A DNA stretch of 64,000 bases from Otis tarda (taxonomy: Eukaryota > Chordata > Aves > Otidiformes > Otididae). A model generated the notes under the pieces. The model was not told the origin of the DNA, made no database searches, and was given only the letters and a program-made list of their open reading frames with translations. Numbering within the stretch: the first letter of the stretch is position 1; each line of letters starts with the position of its first letter. The DNA is taken from positions 194,073,553-194,137,552 of the forward strand of contig CM048552.1 of NCBI GenBank assembly GCA_026413225.1, in the 5' to 3' direction. Position numbers and translations under genes: made by a program. This document shows positions 1 through 13,802 of the stretch, one piece after another.

Positions 1-3000
1 CAGCCTATTACCAGGAACTGCCTGTTGTTGCTGTTCCTGATGGATTAGCTGCTTGCTGGCATTTTTCTCTCTCTGACACATTTTGAATAACTAGCACTGG
101 GCAAACTTTCAGTCCTTGTGGGATGTTTTAAAAGACACGGGCAGGTCCCCCTCCAGGAAAAGATGAAGAATTCGGAAGACACAGAGTCTCAAGCAGAACG
201 CTCACGTTTCCCAAAATCAGACTTTGGTTGTTTTCATACAACTGATACTAAGCTGCGTGTAATATTGCTCTTGTAGCACTTTCTGCAGTCTTTCCCATTC
301 CTGTCCATGTGCTCCAGGAAACCACAGATGGCTTGGCCAGGTCACGGGTTTCATGGCAAGCAGATGACGAGGGACACACCTGGCGGGAGGTGATCGGGTT
401 CGCTCCTGCTTCACAGGAGGGAGAAGTGAGACTGTGCTAAGACTACTCTGGCTGCTGATTGCCCAAGCAAGCACCAGGCCACATCCTTGCATTCTCCTTT
501 TCATGCCATGGTCCTACATTCATGCTTCTCTTGCAGCTTCTCCGTGACAAAATTGAACTCCTCTGCACTGGAGCCCTGCAGTGGCCAACCCGCTCCAACT
601 GCGACCACACAGGCACAAACCAAGGAAGGATCTCCAGAAGGTGAACTTTACTGAAAATGCTAAAAACAAAATTTAAAAGTATCAATGATTAAGTAGCTAC
701 AGTATATGTTAGTTTTTCTTTATTATTCTAATTACCATACATTTTTTATAAGTATTTGAGTCAACTCTGCCGAGTTGCAGGGCTCATCCTTTAGCCTTAA
801 AGCTGACAAATGTTCAGGATCTTTGCCATCTCAGCACAGACCTGAGACGGGTCAGGACTGATGAGAGAGCAGAGAAGACTCACTGCGCTTCGTCTGCCAC
901 TCAAGGGAACATGATCTGGGAGCATGTGGTCTCTCCCAGTCTCCGGCAGCTCTCTGTGGCTGTACTTTCAGACTTAGAGTCCAATTAAATCCTGTGTGGT
1001 CTAGACAGTCTTTTCTCATCCACACCATTAAAGATGATACTGCCTTCACTTTATGACAAAGTTTTGATTTTTGCCTCTGTGATTGTAGTGTCATATCCTT
1101 GTAATGCTCTTTTTGTGACCATGTGCCAGCCTGCGATGACACTGAGACGGCAGAACACGAGCCTGTTCATCATGCCATGCTCCAGACCATGATGGTGCTT
1201 CAAGAGCGACAGAGTGCCTGAGGTTATCGACACGAGGTTGTGATGCGATTTTCTCAAAGCATCCCTATGCATCTATGCTGGGTATTCCTACATCTCAAAT
1301 CCCCATTTATAGAGAAGAAACAAAGTCCAAATTTTACCCTGCTCACTGCCAAAGCCATAGTGACCTTGGCTTGCCGAAGGCTCGTGGCAGTGATGGCTAG
1401 TGGGTCTGGAGGACACAGGGCTACACAAGCCCATAGGAACTTAGCAAACATGGCCACACTGGGAATCTGATGGCCATCTGCAGAGCAGACAAGAGGACAA
1501 AAGGTGGCTGAGAAACACAACCTGCAATGCTTATGACCATGCAAAACCTGTTCTTTATGGTACAGACATACCCAGAGGAATGAGAAAACCTGTCTAAGAT
1601 CCTACAAGAAAGCAGTAGATGGCAACTGAACTTTTCTTCAGAGACGTATACCAACATTATAGGGGACCATCTCCCTCTCCAGGGCACCACGCCACTTCCC
1701 ACACAGCGCTTGCAGTTAGCCCTCTGTGATCACAACACAAAAGACAGGACGCTCTTGGGAGAACTACACAGAACTCGCACCATTTCTTAACCTATAGTAT
1801 TTCTCTCAACATTCCAATCGTAATACAAACCTCATTATTTTGGGTAGCGGTAAATATTGTATGAACAGCAATTTTGTGTAAAAATAGCATATTCTTCCTG
1901 CTTTCCCTTACAAACATTTATTTTTGTTGCATACGGATGGAGATTCAATGTTTCGAGATGCAATACAGATGCAGCTTTCTAGAAGCATTTTATGAGGTGG
2001 GGGGTGAGGGACAGAGAGTTACTAACACCATATTTGGTAAATTTTGAGTCTAAGCAATGCTGAACTGATGTAAAATAAATAAGGAAGGTACATCAAGAGT
2101 GTTCAGTTGAGACTTTGAGAGGCTGCTAAATATTTGGCAAAAAAGTATTTGAGGTTTTTTTTTCTGTCTTAAGACTATCGTATCTGGAAATGAATGTGTG
2201 AATATGTACAGTTTGCAAAATTTTTAAGGCTTTTTTTCTTTATTTGGAGCTATGCCCTCTTTAACATTTACTCTTGACTACTTCCTATTGACAGTCACTA
2301 AAACAAAGAGTGCGTATTAATGCAGACAAGATAATACAGGATTATTTGCAAGTGCAAAGATCACTCACATGAATAAAGATTTGGTGGATCAGTGACTCTA
2401 CTGATAAAACAAAATCCTTCTAAAATACAATCCAAATATGTTTTCTTGCTACTTAACCAAGCAAGTCTACATTTGTGTTGTTCCAGTTTAATTATCTGAA
2501 AACACATAATTATTAATGAGAGCTCTGACAGGGCAGGAGAAGAAACGTGCTTCTCAGTGATCAACTTGCAGCCACAACACAAAACCCAGTTCTGTTTGTG
2601 CAGGAAAAGCAGCCCCCTCCTGCTACATTATTCCATTGATCTACAAACATTTACATCTCCTTTGTCAAGAAGTTTTCTGTAGAAACTTCATAATCACTAA
2701 GGAACGCTCTTACAACGGCACCTCAAGAAACTTCTGTGAAGTAAACTTGGATCAGTCTGAGAAAAAGGGTGCGTATTTGCCTAAGACATGTTATGTATCA
2801 AATCTTTCTTGGACGCGTTCATGATTAATTGCAAGTAATTCAAACTGGATTTACAAAAGAGAAGAGGCTGCACAATGAATGTAAGAACTGCATGTTACTA
2901 TATCACTGACAGTCTATAAAAAAGCATTCCATAAAGTCCAATCTTAAAGTGTTTTCTCCTCCTCTTTCATGTTGTTTTGTGATATACATTCAGTATCAGG

Positions 3001-3014
3001 TTGATGAAAATGAA

Positions 3015-3041
3015 CATGTTGGAGGATTTCTGTCCAACATG
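3015..3041. repeat. 9-bp inverted repeat, 9-nt loop
   Basis: CATGTTGGA at 3015-3023 pairs with TCCAACATG at 3033-3041. No RNA gene is recognised around it. Confidence 0.85.
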
Positions 3042-3199
3042 ACAATGAAGTCTAATCAACAAGTTATTGTGGCTATGGCAAAAGAACACCCTCACCTGAA
3101 TAAACTGTTATCCATAAAACCTGCACTGAAACTAACCAGAGACAATGTTTGTAGCTCAGAGATAAATAAGAAACACCTTTGAAGTATCATTGCAACAGC

Positions 3200-3281
3200 A
3201 CATCCCTGGAAACATTCAAGGCCAGGTTGGACGGGGCTCTGAGCAACCTGATCTGGTTGCAGATGTCCCTGCTCCTTGCAG
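3200..3281 (+). mobile_element. CR1 LINE fragment
   Basis: About 80 bp match the region around the CR1 ORF2 stop and start of the 3' UTR: CATCCCTGGAAACATTCAAG, then GAGCAACCTGATCTGG and TGTCCCTGCTCCTTGCAG. It ends before the usual 3' terminal repeat, so it is truncated at both ends. Confidence 0.85.
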
Positions 3282-3441
3282 ATATCTTATAAATGTGATG
3301 GTGGTGCTGCACAATATGAGCAACTATGGATGCAACACAAGTCGGGCTTTTTGCATCTCATTTTTTATTTAAGAAGTGCACAGCAGGTGAAGATTTGCCT
3401 TAGGGACAGTTAATGAGCAGCAGTTTTTTGTCTTTATTATG

Positions 3442-3495
3442 TACACTTACGAAAGATATGGAAATCTTTCTTCTACACTTATGAAAATATGGAAT
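3442..3495 (+). repeat. Two near-identical direct repeats about 21 bp long
   Basis: TACACTTACGAAAGATATGG at 3442 and TACACTTATGAAAATATGG at 3474 are spaced by about 32 bp, suggesting a small local duplication. Confidence 0.75.
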
Positions 3496-5189
3496 TCAAC
3501 CAATGAAAGGTTAATTATTCACATACGTTCTGTAAGTGAGAAAAAAGTGGCATTATATCTGAACCTACCACTACTGATGAAGACAGGCTTCCTCCAGCTA
3601 CCTGGTTTAGGTCACGTCAGATCCTTTAGTTCAGTATTTCTAATACAGAAGCACTCTCCATCAACAATCCAGACTAATTTTGAAAGCATACTCTCATCAC
3701 TTCCCCTATCTGAAAGCCTGGCTTAAATTAACGTAGAACCAACAGCAGCACTTATCCTAAAGAGGTGTGTGAAGGTCTGAGTGTGGAAAGCTCTCAGGAC
3801 ACCATATTATCACCGCAAGCCTGATCAGCAAGAATGTACGGGGATTTGTCCTGTGGAACATCTCCAACCTCAATCCTGACTAACAGCGAGATGAATTCTC
3901 TGCCGCAAACCCACATCCACTCAGCACTGCCACTGTGGCAGAGCCTGGGTGGCACTATAGGTGCTGTCCTTCCAAAAAGCATTATTAAGGAGAACACAAC
4001 CAGTGTCTAGCAAAACAAGGACTGTAAACAACATCTGTTTATTTAAACCAAGGATAGTCCTACATTCTCCAAAGATACTACTTTTTCCTTGATGCCACTT
4101 ACATGGTTGGAAATTTTCTGAAAGGCTGGGACTTGACTTCTAGTGCTACGGTTCCTGCAGGGAAATAGAGAAACTACCCACAACTCCTCAGTGGAAATGT
4201 AAAAGTATCCCACTATGTTGGCTGACCCTAGCAGCCACCAGTGGCATCAACGTCAGTTTAACTACATTCCCATTACTCAGAAGACTAATTCCCACCTCAT
4301 GCATCAAAATTCAGCCACAGCAGACCTCCACTGTGGTCTGCCCATCTCCTAGCTAACCCGATCTTTCCAAGAGAGACAGGCAAGTACAGCAAGGCGAGGT
4401 ACAGATAAGCCTATAGGTGGCACTCTTGCCATGACACAACACTGAAGGACCACGAAGCGCTGCTCCTCCTTTCCCTTAGGAGGAGAGAGGCCCATTTCAG
4501 TTAAGAAACTCATTAAAAGCATTAATTCCACAAGGAACTCTTAATGAACATTTTCGATTTTATTGTCAAGATACTTAAAAACGGAAACCTATGTTCAAAA
4601 CAATTATTTCTGAGAATAGGGACATACAAAATATTTCACACAGAAGTTTGTCATTGCAACACAAACAGAAGTGAGACATAGAATATGCTGATGTGTATTA
4701 TATGCGCTCCAAGTCACAAGTTTAAGAACTGTACCACTACAGAATTGTCACATAGGCTTGGAAAGTGAGCATTTGACTGTTTTTAAGTATCATCTCTGCA
4801 TTTCTAGTATTACACACTTACTTGGAAACTTCTTAGCAGTGGACAGAGAACATGATAATTTTATCTTCAAGGTTTGTTTTCAAAGCACCATGACAACAGA
4901 CTGTTCAAACTACTTCCTTACAGAGGGAAGTCTAAACAGAGACAATTATTGCAGTTATGGCTTTTCAGGGCTAATGTTTGTTATTATCTATGACAAGTTT
5001 GTGAATATACAATTACAAACAAAATCAGTATTTCCTGGTAGTTCCTCCTGGAAAGCAAAACCAGCGCTGCCCATTTAAAATCTGTTATTTTTATACTGAA
5101 GAAAGTAAACCCTTATATTCTATACAAAACGTATGTACTTGGCCAGACACTGACCAGCTTCTAGATTCTGTAAAACTAAACTGACCCAA

Positions 5190-5633
5190 ACACACAAAAC
5201 TTCTTTATTGATTAGCAGCAAAGAAGTTCTGCCAACTTTACACAATAAATATATTTTTGCTTAATTTAATTTTCTTTCCAAAAGACTGACATGACTAAAC
5301 AAGTTGTATCACACAGTGACAAGTGTGACACACGTATCGCACTCCGTCACCAAGACCCCAGGCTTAGTCAGAAGGAGAGAGAGGAATGGAGCAAAGGGAA
5401 AGGAATGTCTGTTCTAAAACAACGGAAAGATTTACACTGCACTTTGCTTTTCTCTTAAAGATCCTCAAGAAAGGTTTTCTAAAGCTACCTCAAGGTTACT
5501 TCCCACACAAGCAACTCTGTTCAAAATTCCATTTTGAGCAGCACCTTTTCCTGAAAAACTAAGACATCCCTGCACTCCGACACTTAATGACATTCCTGGC
5601 TTGTAACAACACATATTCATCACTCTCCTCTCC
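5190..5633 (-). other. POLR1D: POLR1D isoform 2 3' UTR (putative)
   Basis: Below the stop codon the first canonical minus-strand AATAAA is at 5204-5209 (TTTATT on the plus strand), about 425 nt from the stop. A variant ATTAAA lies near 5265-5270. The left end given here is therefore a guess of one poly(A) signal plus about 15 nt. A longer UTR using signals further left, for example near 4560, is equally possible without transcript data. Confidence 0.45.
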
Positions 5634-5919
5634 TCATCGTTTACTTGATCGCTTTTCATGCTTATCCTTTGTGTGCTGGTTCCTGCTTCGGTGCCTTGGA
5701 GGAGAGTAGCTGACTCCCCTTCTGGACTGAAAGCTGGGTGTATATGGGTGAATTCTGTGTTTCTTTGGTTTTTCTTCTTTCCTGCTTTTGTTTGGCTCAG
5801 GCTCCTTACTGTCTTCCTTTTGCTCACGTTCTTGGTCTTGTTCTTTTTGGGATGGTAATGTGTTTTTGATGGTATTAATAAGAAATCTTTTATTTGTACC
5901 AGCAAGAGGACATTTCAAC
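5634..5919 (-). CDS. POLR1D: POLR1D isoform 2, terminal coding exon
   Basis: This exon encodes the C-terminal 94 residues of the alternative POLR1D product and its TGA stop at 5636-5634. On the minus strand the acceptor reads CTTTACAG followed by G-TTG; that G completes the Trp codon split from exon 2. The translation starts LKCPLAGTNKRFLINTIKNT and agrees closely with the human isoform 2 tail as I recall it. The rest is hydrophilic, rich in Lys, Glu, Arg and Ser, with a KEEKPKKHR basic cluster, a SYSPPR motif and a basic end (EKRSSKR), so nuclear localisation is plausible. It has none of the RNA polymerase dimerisation fold of AC19/RPAC2. The biochemical role of this isoform is not established to my knowledge. 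The longer open frame at 5465-5905, in another frame, is treated as a shadow. Identity is secure; function is open. Confidence 0.93.
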
Positions 5920-8900
5920 CTGTAAAGACATTTAAAAGTGATCAAAAGACAAGATAAAAAACATCCTGAAAAAAGTCTGGGATTTTAACTTCAACAATTT
6001 TAAGACAAGTTGGGGCTTTTGGTTTTCCTTGCATGCCACCTAGTGTAAACTCTCAGTACAGAAAGGTTGCTCAAGTTTTTCTCACTTCTCCTTTTATCTT
6101 ACACTGTATAAGACAAAAATTATTCTACTTCAACATAGTGAAAATCCACATGATTTTCACAAGGTAGTGTGTGCAGGGGGAAGCACAGTATGACAATATA
6201 TTTTAAGGTTGATGGTGCTTAACTTAGGTATTAGGAATCAAATATTTAGTAACGTATTTTAAGTCAATTTGGAATGGTTTACAAGATCATAATCTACTAA
6301 AGTTAGCATTATTTAACAAACTAAGATATTCAGAAAGTAAAAGAGCAACTTGCATGAAGAACCCAAATAGCTGTAGCAATTAAATATATACACGAGGCAT
6401 ACGAATTTTAACTTGTATCAGGCAACCACCAAACAAAATGTTTTATTTCCTTTTCTTAAACAGAAAAGATACTTATCCAACACTTTTCAAGTGTTTCTGA
6501 CTTTCTTCTCTTGCAGCTTAACACTCACATAATTTATCAGCTAGTTTTAGTAAACAAATACAGTACATTTAATTTGCCTTGTTGGTATCAGCTGTATTCT
6601 ACTTATTCCCAATTTATCATCTCAAAGAACGGAATAAGAAAAACCAAGTTTGAATATACCCCTGCAGTAAGCTGAAACAATCTGAAGACTTTGTTTATAG
6701 TTGGAGCCACCGTGGTGTTTGTCTTCACAACATTTTTGAGTCTGCATGTTATCGGAGAAGTTACAGGACTCCTCTAAAAAAGCAGAGCTGTTGGAGATCA
6801 CAGGGCCACTACCGAATCAACTACAGAGTCAATTAATCCTAACACCACAATATTAAGATCATTTATTCTAACTGAATACTTTGTGTAGTTGAAGAAACTA
6901 TACCTTGACCGTTTAAAAACATTTGACACCTCTGAATAATCAGAGGTATCAGAAGAACAAGAAAATGTTAAAGATCACATCTGATTACTTAGCATACCTC
7001 ATGACTTTTAACTGATCATGGCGTTTACCACGGTGTTTTGCTTCAGGTCTGCCTACTAATCATTACTGATAATTTTTCTTGTCCTAAATCCTCAAAGAAC
7101 TTACAAGAGTAATTTTAGAAGTACACATTAAACAGCCACACTGTTTTATTTCTGCTAAGTATTTCTTGACACATTTCCACAACTTAACTATCTTCAGAGT
7201 TTTCTAAACTTTCTGCATATAAACTCACAGTTTTACTCAAATCCTGGTTAAAAATATGACTTAAAAATGTCTCTATCTGTATCTAGTATAGCTCTTTTGT
7301 AAATTAGAGAGACTCTATTTATCCATTAACTGTATTACTGAGTAAAAATACAAGGTTAACGTATGTCAGTAGAATAGGGTTTCTATTTCAAGCTACATCA
7401 GCTACAAACACAGTGCTGAACATGCCATGACATAAGTTACACTCAGGACGTAATACAAATCAGCCAGCGTTTAAGTCCTCTACAAGTCTTACGCCAGCAT
7501 TAAACTGTTGTACCTCAACACTCCCTGCCAAGGAGGGCAGCTTTCTCTAGGCTGCATCCAGACAAGAACTATTTCACATTTGTCTCCTTCCTTTTGATTT
7601 TCCTTAAGAGCTAATGCATTGATTAAGCACTAATATATATAGCACCAGAATGAGACAATCTGTCCTAAATAAATTCACCTTGCTGAAGTATTTATTTCTT
7701 TTTGGCACTATGAGTGCTGCTTGAGCTATACTAAGAACAAAAACTGATGAGAAATGAAGAGCTTCAGTGTCAGCTAAGAGATGCCATTATTTCACTATCA
7801 TACAGTGATTAAAGCGAGCCAGACGGCTTTCACAGAGCAGCAGTAAGTTCAGGCACTGAAAAGAATGATCAGTCCTTAGTTTTAGTGACCTCAGACTTCA
7901 ACAAAGCAAATTCTGCCTTTAAGTTTTAAAGGAAATGAGATGTATGGCACATGCTACATTACACATGCACACACACAAGCCCATCATGTTTACATATACG
8001 CATGGTATATATTGGACTGTGAAGATTAAAAACAAAGTGTATGAATCCACTGATATTTTTAAGAGCATTTCTAATGGTGAGAAAATTGTAGAATACTTCT
8101 ACAGTTGACCTCGCTGAGGACAAGCATTTGGCTTGCTGTAGGTCTGATCCTGCAACATTCAATTCAGTGACAGCTTTGCCCTCAATTTAAGTTCTGAAGG
8201 GCTGGAAGGTAAGCTCAGCCTATGCAAGGTGGGACACAACACTGACTAGTGAACAGTGCCACAGAACAGCTTTTAAAAGCTTTTCTTAAAAAAACCCAAA
8301 CAAACAAAAGACATGTCAAAAGAGTATTAAAGTTCCAAATTGAAACGTGCCTGGAGCAGGGCTGCAGGCGTGACCAAAGCAAGCACACAACCTGCAATTC
8401 CAGAGCAATCTTGTCTACAAAACGGACTCCAGTTCTGTAGCAATGTAGTCACTCAGTGTAAGAGTTCACTTTTTGCTTTGCAAGCTCCAACAAGCTAAAT
8501 AAAGCTATTCTTACTCACAGAACCTCATCCCCCTCCATAGACAAGTCCCACACACCCCAAAATCTCTCCACCATGCAATGACAACATGTCAGATCGCATT
8601 TTGAGCGAGAAAAAAGATTAAATCCATTATTGTGAACATTGGTCAAATCTTAACCCTATTTTTGACATTTTAAGCCAACTTCTGTGCAGTAACACAGAAT
8701 TTACAGACAATATCTGTCATCAAGTGTAGCAGTGCAGTTCAGCACAGAAGTGTACCATACAACTTCTTATCAGTAAAACACACTGACACCACTTAAGACA
8801 CAAGAGTACAGTGCCATGTGCCACAGTCTCTTCACTGCTGAGTAACTGGACATATCAAACAGGCTTGGCATGGTCAGCCTTGGTATACCGAGTGAATCAG

Positions 8901-11900
8901 ATCTTTCCAGGAAATAGAGTTCATTATGCATTAACTTACAAGTACACTTCTACCACTTCCAAAACAGCCATAGCAAACACAGTACTTACCAGAAGAGTGA
9001 TTGAATGGAAGGGGGAGGGAAGGCGCATTAGAGATTGCTTTGCCAAACCAACTAATCTAGTCTGTTATCCTTTCACAGAGGATTTTGCAAAAGAGGATGC
9101 CTGGGAGGATACTGCAAGCTTTTATGTATAGTCTTGGCAGCTAGATATAGCTGGTTTGGATGGGAACCTGTGCTCTGATCACAGGATTTTAACATATTTG
9201 CTTTGCAACCTCTGTGTGTACCCTGTTTCTGCTCCTCTTCACATTTAAATGAGAGATGCAGTGGAATCACATTGCAGTGTTTATGCACAGTCATACAACA
9301 TCCACTTAAAGACAAGATGCAATACAGCATTTTGTAGTTCCAGTGCCCTCAAACCCTTCGGCCTCATCTTCATTATTTTGTATTCTGCTGCACTTCTGAC
9401 TAACAGATTTAACATTAAACAGAAAGCTATCTATAGGAAAGAAAGCAATTTTAAGACAGCTTTACAAGAAACAGGGTTAGAAATAATTTAATGCTTCCAA
9501 CATTTATCTTCTTTTTGCAATTTCATCTGCTCTTACAATGCAGAGCTGAACAAACCATCCCAAAATATCCTGTTTTCCATAACTTATTTTAGGTATTTTA
9601 GTAAGCAGAGAAGACTATGCTCGGTTCAGCCTTAGTTCACTTGCTAGCAGCATTTTTGAAGACCAGATCTATACACTGGAAGAAAGAAAAAAAAAAAAGC
9701 CTCCAGAACTTGTCCACACAGTAGCTTTTGTGGCATTTCGACTGCCTTTCTCAGTTAAAGCAGGACAACCCCTTAAAGTGGGACCTAACTCCACTGCTAT
9801 AAGAAGCATATGAATTACATACATAGGACAGAAAAAAAACCACTTAAGGAAAGTTGAGCTTTTAGTTTGATTTTTACCTAGACACACAACGGAAATCCCA
9901 ATATCTTACAGCTTTATTCCATTTGATGAATCAAGGATACATTAATCTGTTTCAAATGTTTTTACACTATTTGTCCACAGCTTCCCATCCTTGATCCAGC
10001 TGGTCCTTCAAGTGTTGACTTTCAGACAGCTGCTCCAACGTCTTTTTTCATCTCAGAAGTTCTAGTATCATAGCAGCATCACTGAGATTTAGCCACAGAT
10101 TTTGCTCAACGTTTGTGGGATTAAGACACATTCGGAAGACCCTCCCTTCCCCTTCTCTCACACATCTTCTTACTTGTGATTAGCTCCACTAATGCTTGTA
10201 CCAGATACATCAGCAGCAGGATCTGCATCATAGAATCATAGAATGGTTAGAGTTGGAAGGGACCTTCAAAGGTCATCTAGTCCAACACCCCTGCAAGGAG
10301 CAGGGACATCCCCAACTAGATCAGGTTGCTCAGAGCCTCATCCAGCCTGGCCTTGAACGTTTCCAGGGATGGGGCTTCCACCACCTTTCTGGGCAACCTG
10401 TTCCAGTGTTCTATAACTCGCATTGTAAAAATTTTTTTCCTAATATCCAATCTAAATCTACCTCCTTCTATTTTAAAACCATTACCCCTCGTCCTAATCA
10501 AAGCCAATCAAAGCAGTCCTGAAAGCATGGAGGCCAGTGAGCTAGAACTCTTAACCATCTGAGAGCTCATGCAGCCCATTGGCAATACTAACGGCTCCTC
10601 CAGAGCCAGAGAGTCTCAGATAATTTCCCTTCCCACATAAGCTCTTGCATGATGTCACCACCAACCTCCCTGTTTAGGACAAGCTTTTCTTCTACCAGCA
10701 TCTAACCCCTATAGGTTGCAGCACCTACCCATGACATCCACAGCAAACTTGTAAGACAATGTAACACTGGCAAAATATTCTCAAACTGGAAGAAATACTA
10801 GCAACACTGTCCCACATTTCACAGCTGAGTCTTTGTATCAGATACCATGGGCTAAAGGATGACTGCTTGGTATATTTTTTCTGTACCTGTTTACCTGTCA
10901 GCTATGCTAGCTTGGATGCTTGCAATTTAGGCTGAAAGAGCATGTGACTATACATCTCACATGAGGAGACAGCAAAAAGTTAGGTAGGGGTGCTTGGGGA
11001 ACTTCAAGCAGTGCACTTGAGCTATGGAGAATTAATCACTTTGGACAGTACTGGACCAGTGTCTTGAACCTGAAAGTAGTCCCAAAATAGTGTTCAGAGG
11101 CTTGCTGGCTCAGGTTTTGCTGCCATCAACACCCACCAGGAGACTCTACTCCTTCGTAACGGTATGCACAATACAGTTCCCAAAGAACACCACCTCCCCA
11201 CACGTCCTGTTAACCAATTCCTGTCAAATGCCACTGACTCCAGAAATGTATTTCCCAGTATCCAACAGCTGCTGGAGAGCAACATAAACTGGAATCAGGA
11301 AAGCATGAGCAGTAGCAGCCTCTGCTTCTCCTTACCCAAAGACAGATGGCAGAACAAATCTTTTCTTCATAGGCTGAGTTGCTTCAACTATCCAGTGCCA
11401 ATGCAGGATTGATGGCCTTACACTAGATGTCTCCAAGGTTTGTGCATCTCTTCTCCAGGACTCCTCTGACAAAGGGCTGAGGAAATCCCAGAAGTCCTCA
11501 TGAAACACACCTGTAAGCATTTTGAGTTTGGCAAGCAAGGAAGGTTTTGCATTTCACCTATTAAGATTGTGCTTTTAGACAAGCTGGTGATGACCTTGTA
11601 TCTTTGCTTCTACCAGTTACGCTTTCCTGGATTTAGTCTACTAATACACATTGTCATGAACTAACTTTTCTGCTCATTTCATTTGATATCCACAAAGCTC
11701 AGAGCAACAGTTACCTTCTTCTCAGTAGTTTAAAGTTGCAAGGTTACACGTCAGTCCTAGATCTAACCTCTGAAGCCCTTCTCCACGTATGTATGCAATA
11801 CCTAGTTGTTGGGCCAGTTCAGAAGGACCAGGGCAGCACAATGGGGCACAAACAATACTAAGAGAGAAGAGAGCAGTGTCAGCTTCCAGCTGCTGTTCTG

Positions 11901-13727
11901 TCTCTTGCACTTGCAGAAATAGACACCAAAGACTTACTGGGAGTCTGCCTATATGTGGCTACTTTCTTGTACTTCTCGATTTCTGAGGCACTGGCTACTG
12001 GCCACTGATGGAGATAGGGCACTGCAGAGATGTATCCTTGGGTTGTCTCAGTATAGCTATTCTCACGTACCTCTGCAGTAGCAAGGATCCTTAATTGAGT
12101 CTCAGCTCAGGATATCACCATGCCAATCCCTATGTCAACAGTCTTCCTCTATCTGAAGCCTTCTTGACAATCCTCTTCTCCTCCTACACCTTTAACACAA
12201 CCCTGGCCTGGCCAAACACTGTGTCGCTCCAGTGGAATCTACAGCTGTTCTGAAGAACAGGTCACCATTGGCTATCCCCTGCCCTGGCAGGTCTTGGACA
12301 CCAGGCATTAGGAAATGGCATGTTACCCCCACGCTGAGGAACACAGCCAGCTGCACAGGATCATTACTCTCTTACAGACAAGGGACAAGAGACAGCTGGA
12401 GCCAGGAGCAGAAGCCCATACATGCTCCTGGCAGATATTCCAGAGTGTACAAGCAGCAGTGATGTTGCACAGGGACACTTCGTTATCTCCCAACAGAAAT
12501 CCTCAGTCTCCACACCTGGAATTGACTTGCACGTTCACAGTAACTGGATGCATGCAACACTTCACAGTGCTAATTATCTGCATTGGTTTCCCCGGCCATT
12601 CGGCAAGGCTGACAGAGGAAAAGCATGCTGCATCTGTACAGCTATAACTACCCTAGGGGATTAAACCAATCTCACTATTTTAACATGAGGAGTATAAACT
12701 GCATCTCTAGTAGAAATACTGGGTAAAATACACAAAACACCACAAAACTTGTTTAGAAAACATAAAGAATTAACTTGTTTCAGCAAGATGCTCTTTTAAT
12801 GTCTTGAGAGCTACTAAAACATAGCCAAGAAATCAGCTGAGAACTTCATTAACAATGCAGGCTTATCTTTTCCTACTGTTGGTGGAGGAAGCCGAACCTT
12901 AACTACAAATGAGGTTACCGCAGTCAACTGGTGCTCTACTTATGCGAACATCCCTAGATGCGATAGCTTCTTACCAAAGTCACATACATTATTTTAAGAT
13001 TAATGACTCTTCTTAGTATGTAATTATTTCTTTAATTACAATTACTTGCATTACATTCCATTATGATCTAGCTGTAAAAACTGAAATACTGCATTGAAGA
13101 ATTAATACTGTATTTCACTTAAGATTTAAATATTGTGATTCTTTTCCCACTTGTTATACAAATTAGCCCCTGAGTTGTAGAGGTTATTTCAGTATTAAAA
13201 AATACCTCCTTCCAAAGCTGAATTATACTTTTGAGTTAATTTTTGGCGGCAATTAACACATGGATTCTCTACTAGAGGATCATTTATTATTTTTATTATT
13301 TTAAGGTTTAGGTTTCTTTGTCAGGCTATGAATTCTCTTAAATTAAACAGGATCTATTCCAGTAACTCATGGCCAGTATGTCAGTGCACGCACACTGAAG
13401 CTACCCAGTATTTTAAAGATTTAAGAGATTCCAATTCAAACTTTGCAATTCCATCTATTGTAAGGAAATACTATTACAGAAGCTACTCCAAGTTTTCCAA
13501 TTGTTTTGAGTTCAACACATTCAGTCAAGCAATTTCATGCAGGCAGAATTTACTTCAACTTCTTTCTTATCTGGACACAAATTTTTGCTCAGACAAATTA
13601 ATACATGGATGAAGACAAATTATTTAAACACGAAACAAATCAAAAGGTAGAGGCTTCTGTCACACATTAAATGTAAAATTTATTTTGGTATTGGTCACAC
13701 CATTCATTTCCTCTTGGCACAACTTAC
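5920..13727 (-). other. POLR1D: POLR1D isoform 2 intron 2
   Basis: This 7.8-kb intron is bounded by the donor GTAAGT next to 13728 and the acceptor TTTACAG next to 5919. It contains a CR1 3' fragment at 10.2-10.5 kb. No other exon, RNA gene or regulatory element was recognised; open frames within it are short and unremarkable. Confidence 0.85.
10227..10497 (-). mobile_element. CR1 LINE 3' end (5'-truncated)
   Basis: The plus strand starts with ATCATAGAATCATAGAATGG, the reverse complement of the avian CR1 3' tail. It runs through the CR1 3' UTR into the last codons of ORF2 (minus strand: [20 protein letters not shown], then [20 protein letters not shown] and LDEALSNLI with stop). Similarity to CR1 stops near 10497, which is the truncated 5' end. 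It sits in POLR1D intron 2, in the same sense as the gene. Confidence 0.93.
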
Positions 13728-13802
13728 CAACCCATAGCTCCCATTGTTTCAGCTCTAGTTCTCCCACGTTTTGCCTCTTTAAGTAACTCTTCCACAGCCT
13801 TC
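13728..13802 (-). CDS. POLR1D: POLR1D isoform 2, exon 2 (75 nt)
   Basis: This short internal exon is missed by simple ORF calling. The acceptor on the minus strand is TTTAG and the donor is TG|GTAAGT. It encodes, after the split Arg codon, KAVEELLKEAKRGRTRAETM and then GAMG, ending with TG of a Trp codon. Human isoform 2 has the near-identical stretch KAIEELLKEAKRGKTRAETM. Both junctions are phase 2 and match exon 1 (AG|G) and the terminal exon (TG|G), so the three exons join in frame. The segment looks like a charged amphipathic helix. It is specific to the isoform-2 transcript and absent from the AC19/RPAC2 polymerase subunit. Confidence 0.93.

Larger units (their letters stand above)
1..5189. 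other. Non-coding stretch left of POLR1D isoform 2
   Basis: No exon was recognised here on either strand. The RPAC2-specific exons of POLR1D isoform 1 were looked for by motif (HEEDHTLGN and neighbours) on the minus strand and not seen. If the long transcript exists as in mammals, this stretch would be intronic to it. Apart from a CR1 scrap near 3.2 kb and a few short inverted or direct repeats it looks like ordinary unique AT-rich DNA. Confidence 0.5.
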
